Source: Tanytarsus gracilentus
Lineage: Eukaryota > Arthropoda > Insecta > Diptera > Chironomidae
Assembly: GCA_038502055.1 (NCBI GenBank)
Contig: JAXRKN010000042.1
Location: 4,324,001 to 4,388,000, forward strand
Direction: 5' to 3'
DNA length: 64,000 nucleotides
Numbering within the stretch: position 1 is the stretch's first letter; the number at the start of each line of letters is the position of its first letter. Below the pieces are notes generated by a model. That model saw only the letters and a program-made list of their open reading frames with translations. It was not told the DNA's origin and searched no databases. The position numbers and the translations under genes are program-made. Positions 25,901 to 36,583 of the stretch are shown here, piece after piece.

Positions 25901-28900
25901 GTGCTTTCTTCTCTTTCATATTCTAGGCGAATACATTCTATCATCATCAGAATTACAACCATCAAATGAAGGAGAATTAGATGAAATTCTACTAAAAGAA
26001 GCATTGCAGTTTGTTACTGATTCAGATGTGAGTTTTAAAGTCAAAAAATTGTACAAAAAATAATATCATGAATTTAAAACTAGGAGAAGGACCTTGATGT
26101 CGAATTAAACACAGAAGAACCAAAAGTTGTTGCAAAAAAATCAGCAGATAACTCAGAGGAATCTGAAGAACTTGAGGCGGTTCTCAGGAGTAATTTAGGA
26201 CTAGATGATAGTAGTCTGCAAAATGATGATTTAGATTTCGTTTTGAACTCAAATCTTTTTGATGAAACTGAAGAATTAAATTTACTTAACGACATGATGA
26301 TTCAATCTTCTGCATCACACTTTCAACATCCTCGACAGCCACCACAAAATTATCCCCATTGTGTAAATGGCTATCGTCAAAACAATTATCAGGTAGGCAC
26401 AATACCATAAAAAGGGTTAAAGGGATTAGCATTTTTAAGAGAAAGCAATTAGCTATGGCTGGTGCAACTTTCAACTTCTTAAAACGCATAAAATGTGAGA
26501 AAGAAAAGTCATTTTATCGGAAGGTTGGTGACACTAAATACCGCTACCTGATTTGTTGCCTCTTTCTTTTTATATTGTTCTGTTCTCTTTCAAGTGGTAA
26601 AAGTGTTCGTCCACAAAATGTCATCAAGTTCTTTATTTACACTTTTTCCTTCTCAATTTGTCAAGTTTTTTTAACATGTGTATCTCATCATCCACAAGGC
26701 TTTTGATGATATTGAATCGTTTTGTATTTTCATTTAATATTTGATAAATTATGGGCTTAAAAAAATTAGGATTTATTAACAAAATTTTAAAAAATGATTT
26801 TCATTTCAATTGTTAATTACCTCAAAATATTTCAATATATATTACTTGAAAAAAAATCAAATTGAAACTTGAATCCAAAAATAATTTATAAATGTTTGCA
26901 ACTTTTTGTAAAAATTTGTTGAGGTTAGAATTTAAAAATACTTTAAAATTCTGATCGACTACCTTAAATTAGAAGGTAGTGAGAAAAAATTGTCTCTTGA
27001 ACTCTTAATAACATCTTAACTTCTTTTATTGATTTTAAATATATTTTTTTACTGAAAATTTACTTAAGGATGATTAAAGAAAAAATTATAAAGTCTATCG
27101 CAGGTAATAGGATGCTCGTTCGTTCTCTCGAAAAATTAACGAAAGAGGAATTTCTTTTTCAACTCAAAAAATAACATGATCGACAATTACACCTTCCTCT
27201 TTAAAGGATGTTCTTTGTATGAAAAAAAAATACATTCTTTCTCTCTCTCCTCGTCCAAGAAATACCACTTGAATGACGGAGTTGAATAAACACTTAAAGT
27301 CGATAGGTTCAAAAAATTTCATTAATTATGGTAACAGCGGCTTTCAAATCCCGAGAAGTATAAATTGACATCGCTTGAAAGCTTTCTTTATAAAAATGTA
27401 CATGCAGCAACCAAATGAAGTAATTTTCTTGAATGCAAAAAGGAGCGAACGATTGAGAAAAATTAAACTGACACCATTAAGAGATGACTGTTATTATGCA
27501 ATTAAGTCCACTTGCAATTTAATGATTTAATTTTAATTCATTTTTTTCCCTGCGTGAGACATGAAACCGTTGGTGCCGTAAATTTAAATAAAAGTATACT
27601 TTTGGTATACAATTGTCTATTGAAAATACGTTGGGGTCGAGATTTAAATTTTATTTGTATGAGGATTTTTTGAATTTTAACGGTCATATTAGGGCATGTC
27701 CCAGGCAGGCATTTTTTGAGACTTTTTTTTATTTGACGAGAGAAAATTTAGAGTTTATTTTAAAATTAGTAAAAAAAATAAAAATTAACAAGCATTCATA
27801 AATTTTCAAGAGGAAATTAACTTTTCGAGTAGAGCTAGAGTACAAAAACGACCAAAATAAATAAAATTGTATGTTGCTTGTCGTTTCCATACGCACAAAC
27901 CTACTTATTATTCGGTTGAATGAGAAGACCTTGAATTTGATAATTAATAGATATATACATACGAAATGCATGGCAAAGAAATTATTAATTAATTACATAA
28001 TAAAGCCATACATGATACACATCACGACGTTGTTTTTTAGGTTTGCGATTCACGCGATTTTCCCATTTAGATTCGAAGTACATTTTAAGATATTGAAGAG
28101 TTAACAGACTCAAAGGTTTTTGTGCAAAATTAAATTCTTATTTTTTAAAGGGACGAGTTCCGTTGGCTCGTTCAACAACTATGGAACAACGTTGGCAAGA
28201 CCTTGCCAATTTGTTGAGCTTTCCACCTGCAATGGGCATGACTGATATGTCGGCTCACTCAGCGGCAGCAGCAGCACATTATCCACCACACCATTATTAT
28301 CAGGTATGCAATAAAACGTAATTTTGAAATTATAAAACTTTAATCAAACCGTTCAACAATTTATTTTCTCATTTGCAAGGCATCATCGCTGAATCATTCC
28401 CATCCTGCAGTTCTTCACAATGCCTCTCTTGCAGAAATCGTATCCCAGTCACAGCCCAGCACTTCACACCATTTGCAGCCATATGCCAGTTCTAATTTGG
28501 GCTCTGCAGTTGCAACAAGTATGCATTTGACAAATTCTACTTCTGAAACTGATGCTGGCAATTCAGCATATAAAATGGACCATGATATGATGTATTATTC
28601 GGTAAGTCATTCTTAATAATTCATGCTAGGCCTTATTAAAACTCATCATGATTTTCACTTTGCTCCCTTTCCTCTTTCTCATGTACACAAACAGCAAGCA
28701 AATGCCTCAGAATTAAATCACACAAGCGACGGCTTTTTAAACATGCTTAAAGATGAAGATTTACAACTTATGGATATGGCAATGAATGAAGGTTTGTGGA
28801 TTTATTTTTAATGAAATTTTATTTGTTAAACACTTTAAATGCGTTTTCTAAGTTTTTTCTTTTTTATAATTTTAAATTTAATTTTTTAATTGCAATTAAT

Positions 28901-31145
28901 TGCAAAATTTTAATCTCTTTCTATTATATCACTTTTTTTAAATCAAAGATTGAGTTTACCAAAAATAATAATAATTCTTTCTAACATTTCAATCCAACGG
29001 CATTTTTAGAGTTGTAACTTATAAATTGTAATCTTACTCTGAAAATTCCCAAATTTTAACCTCTCTCTGTCTCTCTTATACCGTTGGGGATCCGCTACAT
29101 AGAAAAACTTGAAGTCTAACGTTTTCTTATCACTATTTTCGATATACATACACACAAACACAAAATTTATCAACAATCGTTTTGATAAGATAAAACGGCT
29201 CGTTTTTTGCAAAGTCAAGTCATTCAGATGTATAAAAGTCTTTTTAAAAGTCATACAGTAGACAAGTAATTTTTTTATTTTTTAAAAAAGTAACAATGTC
29301 ATGAAAAAGGCAAATTTTAATATTTTGTTAAAAGCATTTGAATCACAAAAATTAAAATTGCGCATTTGAAAAAAATTTCATCGAAAATAATGTTATCTCC
29401 ATTTACATTACTCGGTTAGATATTTTTTGTAAACCCCTAAAAACACTTGATTAAAAAAATTTTACTAGGATTATACACAATGGGGATGCTTGATCAAAAT
29501 GGCAGCGCATCAGCAGCCGCAAATCCTCATCCTCATTTGAGCAATGGACTAATGGGAAGTCACTTGTCCCATCCAGCAAATTTATCATCAGGTCTCGGCA
29601 GCATAGTTAATTCTACAAATCCATCAGGAAGCGATCGTTTGGATGCTTCAAGTGATAGTGCAGTCAGTTCAATGGGATCAGAGCGTGTTGCGTCTCTTTC
29701 CGACGGTGAATGGAATGAGGCTGGCAGTGATTCAGCACAAGAGTACAATGTGTAAGTGTGTGGAGTCAAATTTTTACTTGGTTTTAAAACGACCCCGTTG
29801 ATAAATTTAAATTCTAAAATCTCTATCATCTTGATCATTTATTATTTACTCGCTATAGGAGAAAATTCATTGGACCTTACGACTATCGCTTTGGTGGCGC
29901 TAGAATGCTCGACACTAACCACCGACAACCTGTCGCACAGAAAAAACACCAAATGTATGGCAAGAGATTCGCACATGATTTGCACTCAAACATTCTGCCG
30001 CCACCACCACCCGCCATGCATCATCATCCACACTCGAGTCTCGTTCCCACGGAGACAATACCAAATGTTCCAATGAAGTTTGAACCATATGATAATTTCA
30101 CCAGCGTCGAAGTCGCTTCTTCGAGTAGTCAAGCTGCTGTCGCCTCCGCAAAGGCATCAACATCAAGCGAGTCAGAATTGAAATATTCATATACACTCGA
30201 CTATCATCATCGACATCTCAAGAATGGAAGTGGAATTTCAACGCAAGAACTAGTTAACCACAATCACACTTATACCATGCCACCTCACGGGCCGCAATTA
30301 TTGAACAATAATGGAGCTAATCCACGGCCGCAAACGCGCGACAAAAAGTCTAAAAAGAGTGAGGACGAACACATCAGTCGTGATGAAAAGCGCGCAAGAG
30401 CGCTCCAGTTACCAATTCCAGTAAGTATTGAGGTGATGATAAATTTTAAATTTGGTGTGGAAAAAGACAGTTATTTTGGTTGAAACTTGAATTTTAATAC
30501 ACGAAAATTTTATTTTATCGCAAATTATTCACATTTTTTTCGATGTAAATTTTTAATATTTTTTTATCAAAATAATTTTTTCCTGTAAAATTTAAATCGA
30601 CCCTTAAACTTATCTTTCCACTTGGCTTAATTCTTATTAAATTACCCTTTTTGCATTACTCACAGGTTTACGATATAATCAACTTGCCAATGGATGAATT
30701 CAATGAGCGCTTATCTAAATACGATCTAAGCGAAAATCAATTATCGTTAATAAGGGATATAAGGCGTCGTGGAAAAAATAAGGTGGCAGCGCAAAATTGT
30801 CGAAAGCGCAAGCTCGATCAAATCATTACGTTAGCCGACGAGGTTAAGGATATGAAAATGCGCAAGGATCGTTTCCTTCGAGAACACGATATGCTCTTAA
30901 CAGAACGTCGAAGAATTAAGGATAAGTTTTCTGCACTCTATCGCCATGTTTTTACAAATTTGCGTGATCCCGATGGAAATCCTTACAGTTCATATCAATA
31001 CAGTTTACAGCAGTCGGCTGATGGTGGCATAGTCCTCGTGCCACGATCATCTGATCAATCTTCTGACCAGTCAGGCAGCAATTCAACAACATCGTCACGC
31101 AGTAGCGGGAATGCGGGAAATGGCAGTTCTTCAAATTTTAAGTAA
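13990..31145 (+). CDS. cnc: Cap'n'collar long isoform (CncC/Nrf1-Nrf2 type bZIP transcription factor)
   Basis: Eleven coding exons: 13990-14805, 18180-18338, 18637-18703, 25927-26027, 26084-26392, 28151-28303, 28380-28601, 28695-28791, 29469-29751, 29859-30420, 30666-31145; 1082 residues, all junctions in phase. The N-terminus MISKKILYSEQLLQLVLALS is the hydrophobic NHB1/ER-targeting type known from CncC and Nrf1. The Neh2-like part has DLIEVLWKQDVDLG (DLG motif, residues ~275-288) and DTETGE (ETGE at 346-349), the two Keap1-binding motifs. Further on are MEQRWQDLANLLS, DEDLQLMDMAMNE and a serine-rich DSAVSSMGSERVASLSDGEW stretch resembling a degron-like regulatory region. The last exon carries the CNC domain and basic region (RRRGKNKVAAQNCRKRK, ~956-972), then the leucine zipper and a serine-rich tail. 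Expected role: with small Maf, activation of oxidative-stress, detoxification and proteasome genes; shorter forms act in head segment identity in Drosophila. Confidence 0.95.
14806..18179 (+). other. cnc: cnc intron (3.4 kb)
   Basis: This is the intron between the NHB1-encoding first exon and the Neh2-like exon. Apart from the hAT-like insertion at 15892-16887, the only notable stretch is around 15430-15530. There a GC-rich patch, GCCCCCGCGCTATAAATGCG, contains a TATA-like sequence and is followed by open non-repetitive sequence. It could be an internal promoter or enhancer, but nothing in the sequence proves this. Confidence 0.45.
15892..16887. mobile_element. 996-bp non-autonomous DNA transposon with CCCCGGGG-rich ends, hAT-like
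   Basis: The ends are inverted repeats beginning TAGGGATCCTC, followed on both sides by unusual GC-rich tracts of CCCCGGGG, GGGGACGGGGAC and related blocks. The element is flanked by a perfect 8-bp duplication, TTAATTAC (15884-15891 and 16888-16895), which is the hAT or P-superfamily size. The AT-rich core holds a further inverted repeat (TTATTCAGCGCTTGATTTTC near 16170, its complement near 16419) and no transposase frame. It lies in the first long coding intron of cnc. Confidence 0.85.
18704..25926 (+). other. cnc: cnc 7.2-kb intron splitting the ETGE motif
   Basis: The intron interrupts the glycine codon of ETGE (phase 1: G from 18703 plus GC from 25927). No coding exon was recognised inside it. 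Copy A of the MITE family lies at 24176-24332. In Drosophila shorter Cnc proteins start from internal promoters, so this intron is a candidate host for such promoters; a mildly GC-richer stretch at about 22180-22440 is one place to look. The longest open frame (19944-20333, minus strand) has no recognisable features. Confidence 0.5.
24176..24332 (-). mobile_element. MITE copy A with perfect 8-bp target duplication
   Basis: The element runs from CCTGCGTGGGAAATG to the complementary CATGTCCCACGCAGG. It is flanked directly by GTAATTTT on both sides (24168-24175 and 24333-24340), a perfect 8-bp target-site duplication. At 157 bp with no coding capacity, it is a miniature inverted-repeat element, probably mobilised by a hAT-type transposase. 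It lies in the 7.2-kb cnc intron in the opposite orientation to copies B and C. Confidence 0.85.
27549..27709 (+). mobile_element. MITE copy B in a cnc intron
   Basis: The ends are CCTGCGTGAGACATG and CATGTCCCAGGCAGG, each one base off the better copies. The interior matches copy C closely. The flanks are T-rich (CATTTTTTTC on the left, CATTTTTTG on the right), consistent with an 8-bp duplication CATTTTTT disturbed by one or two changes. It lies in the cnc intron between the exons ending at 26392 and starting at 28151. Confidence 0.8.
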
Positions 31146-33138
31146 TAACACACAAAATTGTATGAAAAATGTTTGATGGATACCTGGAAAAGGACATATT
31201 TATCATTTGAGGCGGAACTCATTGAACTGCGAAAGAATCACAGGACGGAGAATTCCGCTCCAAAGAAATTTTCTCGCGCTAATTAGAAATCTCAGGATTT
31301 TTTTCAACATCATTTTTGTGCTGACTACTTAATTTGAACTGCGGATTGATCATCATTCAGGACGATGATTGCTAAGAAAATAATCATTTTCAAGAAAAAA
31401 TCAAATAGAATTGTCATAAAAGTGTAAATTTATCTGATCACTAAGCTTAAATCGATAGCACTTAAGTTTTGTTGTAAAACAATAAAAATCTAACAATTTA
31501 CTTTTTTTTCGTAAAAGTTTAAATTTTTACCTCCAAAATATTAACACGCTCGAAAAGTTTCCGTTCTTAGATTAATAATTAATTTTGGCTGTTAGAATTT
31601 TAAAATTTTACAACAAGACTGTGCTTGCACTTTATGTGTATACATGCAAAAAGTGAATATTTTAGATTTTTTTTTCAAAAAATCTTATTTTTCATATATA
31701 CATCAATTTGAAGAAAGAACTAAACTTGATTTCTTCTCTTTATTAATACAAAACACCGACTTTAAATTCTTCAACGTATATTTTGCCGACTTGAATTAAA
31801 AACTAAACCGAACCTATGGCATTTAACAAGATGATATGGTGATATAATATTTTATGGGATAGTTATTTTTTATGAAGTAAGACGTCTAATATCGATAAAC
31901 ATGTGACACTGGATAAGGATAAAGACAAAAAAAATCTTTTTTCAAGCTTTTTTGAAAATTTCTTCCCCGATGGTTTAAAAATTAAAACCCGTTTCGAAAA
32001 TTGATTATTTATATCATAATTTAAGCACTACAGTGCATCTTTTTTAATGAACTAAAATTTAATTGAGTCACAAATTCATTTTAAATTTGTTGCAAGCATC
32101 TCGTCGTGTCTTTATCCTTATCCAGATCTAAACTTGAGAAGATTTTGTTTCAAAGGTAATTTTTTTAAGCAATTGCTTTGATAAATTAAAAAACTTAGCT
32201 TTCAAAATTCTAACTCAAGTTTGAACTTTTTTGTTGATTCTGTAAATAAATATCTACATTTTCTAAGATTTGGTGAACATTAAGCTCTTTTGGCACGCAT
32301 GTTAAATGTTCACACCGTACTTTTATGATATTTCTTTCTTTAAGATTTAAGGGAAATGTGGATAAATTAAAAAATCATAACATGTGCATGAAAAATTAAA
32401 CTACTTTTCGTTAAAATTCCTACACTAATAAAAATTATATGGATAAAGTATTTTGAGTTAAAAATCAAGAAATTGTAATAAAGCGATATGACATTAAATA
32501 AAAAAGAAAAATCTGATTTGTTTTATTTTTGTTCGTTTATTTTCTAATTTTAAAAGCTTTTTTCGCATTAGTTAAAAAAGCAAAATTTTAAATCCTATAA
32601 TATGTATAACCTTATATACAATGTATTACATATTAATATTTTTATATGGGTAAGATAGACCTAAAACTAGAGATCTACATTTGTCATTTAACTCAGGGAA
32701 ACTTGTTCAACATTTTTGCTCATACCCTAAATTTACCGCATCATCTTTTTGGGGGACGATTACGGCTGTAATAAAAAGCTTGAAACAGATCCCATAAAAT
32801 TTTTTAATTATTTACTAATTTTTAAAATAAAAAAACCATACATGTGAAATTCAAGAAATATTAAATTTTTATTTTAGTTGAAAATAACAAAAAAAATTAA
32901 AATATCCATCCACATTCAGTTTTCCTCACCCTCTGCTCGAGTCATTCTTTTTCCAATTAAAATTAAAAAATAATAAGTCTTGCCAACGGATTGAAAACAT
33001 ATTTTTATGATACAAAACCTAACTCTTGAAAAAGAAACAAATTCAATTTCTCATAAAACAATCAAAACTTCCACAACATCACTAAAAACTGCTCAATTAT
33101 TTAAAAAATATATTCTTTTCTTCGCAAAATTCAAGAAA
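31146..33138 (+). other. cnc 3' UTR and intergenic space before twinfilin
   Basis: No coding exon was found. Candidate poly(A) signals on the plus strand occur near 31480 (ACAATAAAAATC) and near 32475-32510 (AATAAAGC and AAATAAAAAAG), so the cnc 3' UTR may be about 0.35 or 1.3 kb. The last few hundred bases must contain the twinfilin promoter and 5' UTR. No TATA box stands out. Confidence 0.45.
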
Positions 33139-34223
33139 ATGTCACACCAAACAGGAATTAAATGTAATTAATTTTTTTCAATATTATTGTTATTAAATAA
33201 CACAAAGATAATCCTTTTTTAGGCAACGCTGAGCTGTTGAAATTCTTTTCCAAGTGTAAGGAGAGTAAGACCCGTATGATAAAAGTGACTATTGACGATC
33301 GCGAAGAAACTCTATCGTTGGCCGCACACAAAGAGGGAAAGAGAGACTGGCAAGCCGATTGGGATAATTTAATTTTACCCGTTTGTGAGCCGGAAAAGGC
33401 ATGCTTCATATTGTACAAAGTTGAATTGAAAGTGGCAGAGTTTATTTTTATTTCTTTTATCCCTGACACTGCCAGCACAAGACAAAAAATGATTTACTCT
33501 TCAACAAAAGCCACTCTTAAAAAAGAGTTCGGAAGCTCATATATTAAGGAAGACTATCATGCAACGCAAATAGAAGAAATGTCTCTTAATGGCTACTTGA
33601 AGAATAAGGAATTTAAAAATGCTCCAACACCTTTAACTTCCCGTGAGGAGGAGATTATTCTCATGAGGAAATCAGAAGTTAAAGCGGAGACAGGAATAAA
33701 TACAAGAAACCAAGCAATGGGAGCCGGTTGTCAACTCCAGGTCAACGAGGAGTTGGTGAGAGCTATTCATGATCTCAAAAAAGGTATTTTCAACTACTTA
33801 CAATTCGTCATCGATCTGGAGAAGGAGGAAATTAACATTTCGAAAACAGCTAGTATCCCAGTTTCTGCTCTTTCAGAACAAATGCCTCTCGATCATGCTC
33901 GATTTCATTTATATCTCTTCAAGCACACTTATGAAAGTGACTATTTAGAAAGTTACATATTCGTGTATTCAATGCCAGGAAATTCTTGCTCCGTTAAAGA
34001 AAGAATGATGTATTCGTCGTGTAAAGCACCTTTTCTCGATAGCATCACAAGTGGTACCATGGGTCTCACTATTGCAAAAAAACTTGAAATTGATGATCCA
34101 GAAGAGTTAAAAGAGGAAAATTTAATCGATGAACTTCACCCAAAAAAGCTCCTTCACAAGGCACAATTTGCGAAACCAGCACCACCGAAATCAAATCGTG
34201 GACCTCGTCGTTTAATCAAATAA
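33139..34223 (+). CDS. twf: Twinfilin, actin-monomer-binding protein with two ADF-H domains
   Basis: Two exons, 33139-33163 and 33223-34223, encode 341 residues, the usual twinfilin length. The short first exon gives MSHQTGIK, matching the conserved twinfilin N-terminus, so the start is secure. Two ADF/cofilin homology domains follow: one at about residues 5-135 (with DWDNLILPV and RQKMIYSSTKATLKKEFG) and one at about 175-310 (with DHARFHLYLFKH and KERMMYSSCKAPFL). The basic C-terminal tail ending in RGPRRLIK is the part that binds capping protein in known twinfilins. Expected action: sequestering ADP-actin monomers and promoting barbed-end turnover in the cytoplasm. An AATAAA overlaps the stop codon. 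The gene is convergent with CkIIbeta. Confidence 0.96.
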
Positions 34224-34766
34224 AGGAACATTTTAAAGAAAAACCATTAGGATTTATTTTCACATACATTAAACGATTTTTATATTATATATCGATTTTC
34301 CTTACTATTATTTCTAATTAAATCTAATTATCCTGATTATTTCTAATTATTTTTTTTGGATAATTAGATAATTAGTAGTAATTAGGATAATTAGAATTAA
34401 AGAAAATAATCAAAGATATACGCTCGATTTCATATTAATTATCCATGATTATTTATGTTGTTTATTTTTTTATTATCTACAGAGTGAAATAAAATTTATT
34501 TGAAATGAAAAATTTGCTGTTTATCGCTTAATAATTTTAAGAAAAGTTTCAAGATTTCAACTACGCGTTCTAGGTTGCAAAAGTTAAAAACATTTTTGTA
34601 ATGTGTGTGTGTTCATAATGCCAGTGGGGTGTACTAATATTATATATATATATAAGAAGAAAAAGTTATTATCCTATTTAAATTTTTTCAACGTTTTCTA
34701 GTTATACTCCTATAATTATACAAATTGAATTTTCCATCAGTATGAAGTATCAGTATGAAGTATGCG
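34224..34766. other. Convergent 3' intergenic region, AT-rich hairpin
   Basis: This is the space between the stop codons of twinfilin (+) and CkIIbeta (-). About 34315-34410 contains interleaved direct and inverted copies of TAATTAT/ATAATTA that could form an imperfect hairpin. A short (TA)n run lies near 34640. No gene was recognised. Confidence 0.5.
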
Positions 34767-35877
34767 TCAGAGAATTTTTTTTATATTTGACTGCAGTTGT
34801 GAAAAAATATTCCTCAAAAAAACTACAGTTCAAAAAGCTTTATATCCTTATTTTTAGCAGGTTTAGATTTTAGATCATGCTTTGAACCATTCAAAAAAAT
34901 AAACAACGAGATATCCATTAATTCTTGTTTTGTGGCTTGTATGTATTCTTACTTTCATTTTTTGTATTGTTGAGAAAACGAGCTTGGAACTTTAGCGATA
35001 GTTGAGTTGTTGAAGGTGTTGATTTATACAAGCCTATCGCCATGTGGTCGCTTCTCAGATTGCTAATTTGCCCGAGGTGCCTAATTGTATGGATTAAATA
35101 GTTAGAGAATATTTGTTAAACTGATGAAAAATACCTTGAAACTAGCAGCTGCTTGTAATTGTATTTGATAAGCAAGATTATGAATCTTGAAGCCATATAG
35201 ACTGAGAAAATAAATCATTAGTAATTAAATCAAATAAGATGAGTAAAGTAAAGAAAATTACCGTGGAACGAACTGATTGGCTGGTCTTTTGGGTCTGTAT
35301 TCAGGATGAACCATGAAAAGCATGTGTGGGAAGCCCGTACCAAAGTAAGCTCCGTCGGTGTGGTGGTGTCGAGAGGATTTCGGAGTATAAACGTCAATAC
35401 ACTTGGGGCAATAAGATTTCACCATGGCTTCTCCGGGCACGTCACTGAGACCTTAAAGAGTACATTTTAATGAGTGAGAAGATATTTAAAAATATCATCT
35501 ACCATACCAAGTGGGAGCATTGGTTGGCTTTCGCAGTAGACGCGTGGACAATGTCCAAAATCGCCACTCTGATACTTCTCAATCATTTGAGCTATTCCGC
35601 GATTTGTGAGAATGTATCGAGCATGAATTAAGCCGTAGAGCATCTCGGCAGCTTGTTCAATGAGATCCGACTGATTTGGATTCACATCGATTTCATCTTC
35701 GTCGGGCTCGAGATCCAAAATCATGTCTAGCGCTTGACGATAGTTTGGAACTTGTTCATTTAATCCAGTTAGATTGAACTTATCTTGGATGTAGTCCTCG
35801 TCGACCTCACAGAAAAACTCATTACCTCGTAGTCCGCAAAACCAGGATATCCATGAAACTTCTTCAGAGCTGCTCAT
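34767..35877 (-). CDS. CkIIbeta: Casein kinase II regulatory (beta) subunit
   Basis: Four exons on the minus strand, 35877-35508, 35451-35262, 35201-35135 and 34790-34767, encode 216 residues, close to the 215 of the vertebrate protein. The sequence is nearly invariant with known CK2-beta: N-terminal MSSSEEVSWISWFCGLRGNE, acidic loop DLEPDEDEID, four-cysteine zinc finger (CPRVYC and CPKC) that mediates dimerisation, then the RLYGFKIH region that docks the catalytic subunit. The final exon encodes only SNIKKIL, the counterpart of the usual SPVKTIR; I found it from its acceptor (CTGCAG) and phase. If the last intron is retained, the protein would instead end VFFISLTNIL with a stop at 35102. It forms the regulatory core of the constitutive CK2 tetramer in nucleus and cytoplasm. 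Confidence 0.96.
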
Positions 35878-36583
35878 CTTTCTAAAAATTTAAACGGGAA
35901 GTTGATCAACTAACTCGCGCATTCGTGTACTAATTCAAAATAAATTTTTTTCTCCTCAATAAAACATAAAACAAGATATCAAAAATGGATGAAGCTAGCA
36001 TACCAAGTGAATTTGTTTTACTTTAATCGAGACTTGTACTATTATAGATAACAATTTATGTGCTACTTAAGCTTTTTAAATTATTACTTAAGGCGTTAAA
36101 AGTGAATGTTGGAAATGCACTCAATTTTTTTCGGATTTAACCAAATTTCTTTCAAGATTTCTTTTTGGAAAAGAGAGTTATTAAGAAGGGATTTAATGCC
36201 TACACTTGTATTATGCGGATCGGTTAATGGCTGTTTACCTCTTTAAACCACTAAATCTCTTTGAAGCCACTCTATAAAGAAATGCTTAATTTTTAAAACG
36301 AAATGTAATTAGATATAGTTGTTCACTGTAGGTAAAACTAGTCGCTAAGTTTGCTGCCCTTCGTAAAGTTTATTTGAAAACTGCCGTTAAAATCATTTGA
36401 GACTATTTTTTAAATTTCTTCAAAAAAATGAGACAAAAAACTTTCTCCTTCAATCGCTAAATATTTAAGGCTTTTATTTATCTGTCAGTTCTTTTATAAA
36501 TATACATAACATCTTGCATACATGAGTATTCAAACCATCAATTATTTACACGCTAATTCGGAATTATATTCTGAGGCTCTCAT
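35878..36583. other. Intergenic: CkIIbeta promoter side and SEA/EGF gene 3' UTR
   Basis: This lies between the CkIIbeta start codon and the stop codon of the next minus-strand gene. No coding exon was recognised. It should contain the CkIIbeta 5' UTR and promoter, and the 3' UTR of the SEA/EGF gene. Confidence 0.45.

Noticed and set aside
26359..26706. 115-codon plus-strand open frame following a cnc exon
   Set aside because: It begins within the coding exon in another frame and runs into the intron; the donor at 26393 explains the region.
34315..34450. TAATTAT-rich inverted repeats between twinfilin and CkIIbeta
   Set aside because: Simple AT-rich sequence gives such hairpins by chance; a related stretch near 61990-62030 is equally low in complexity.
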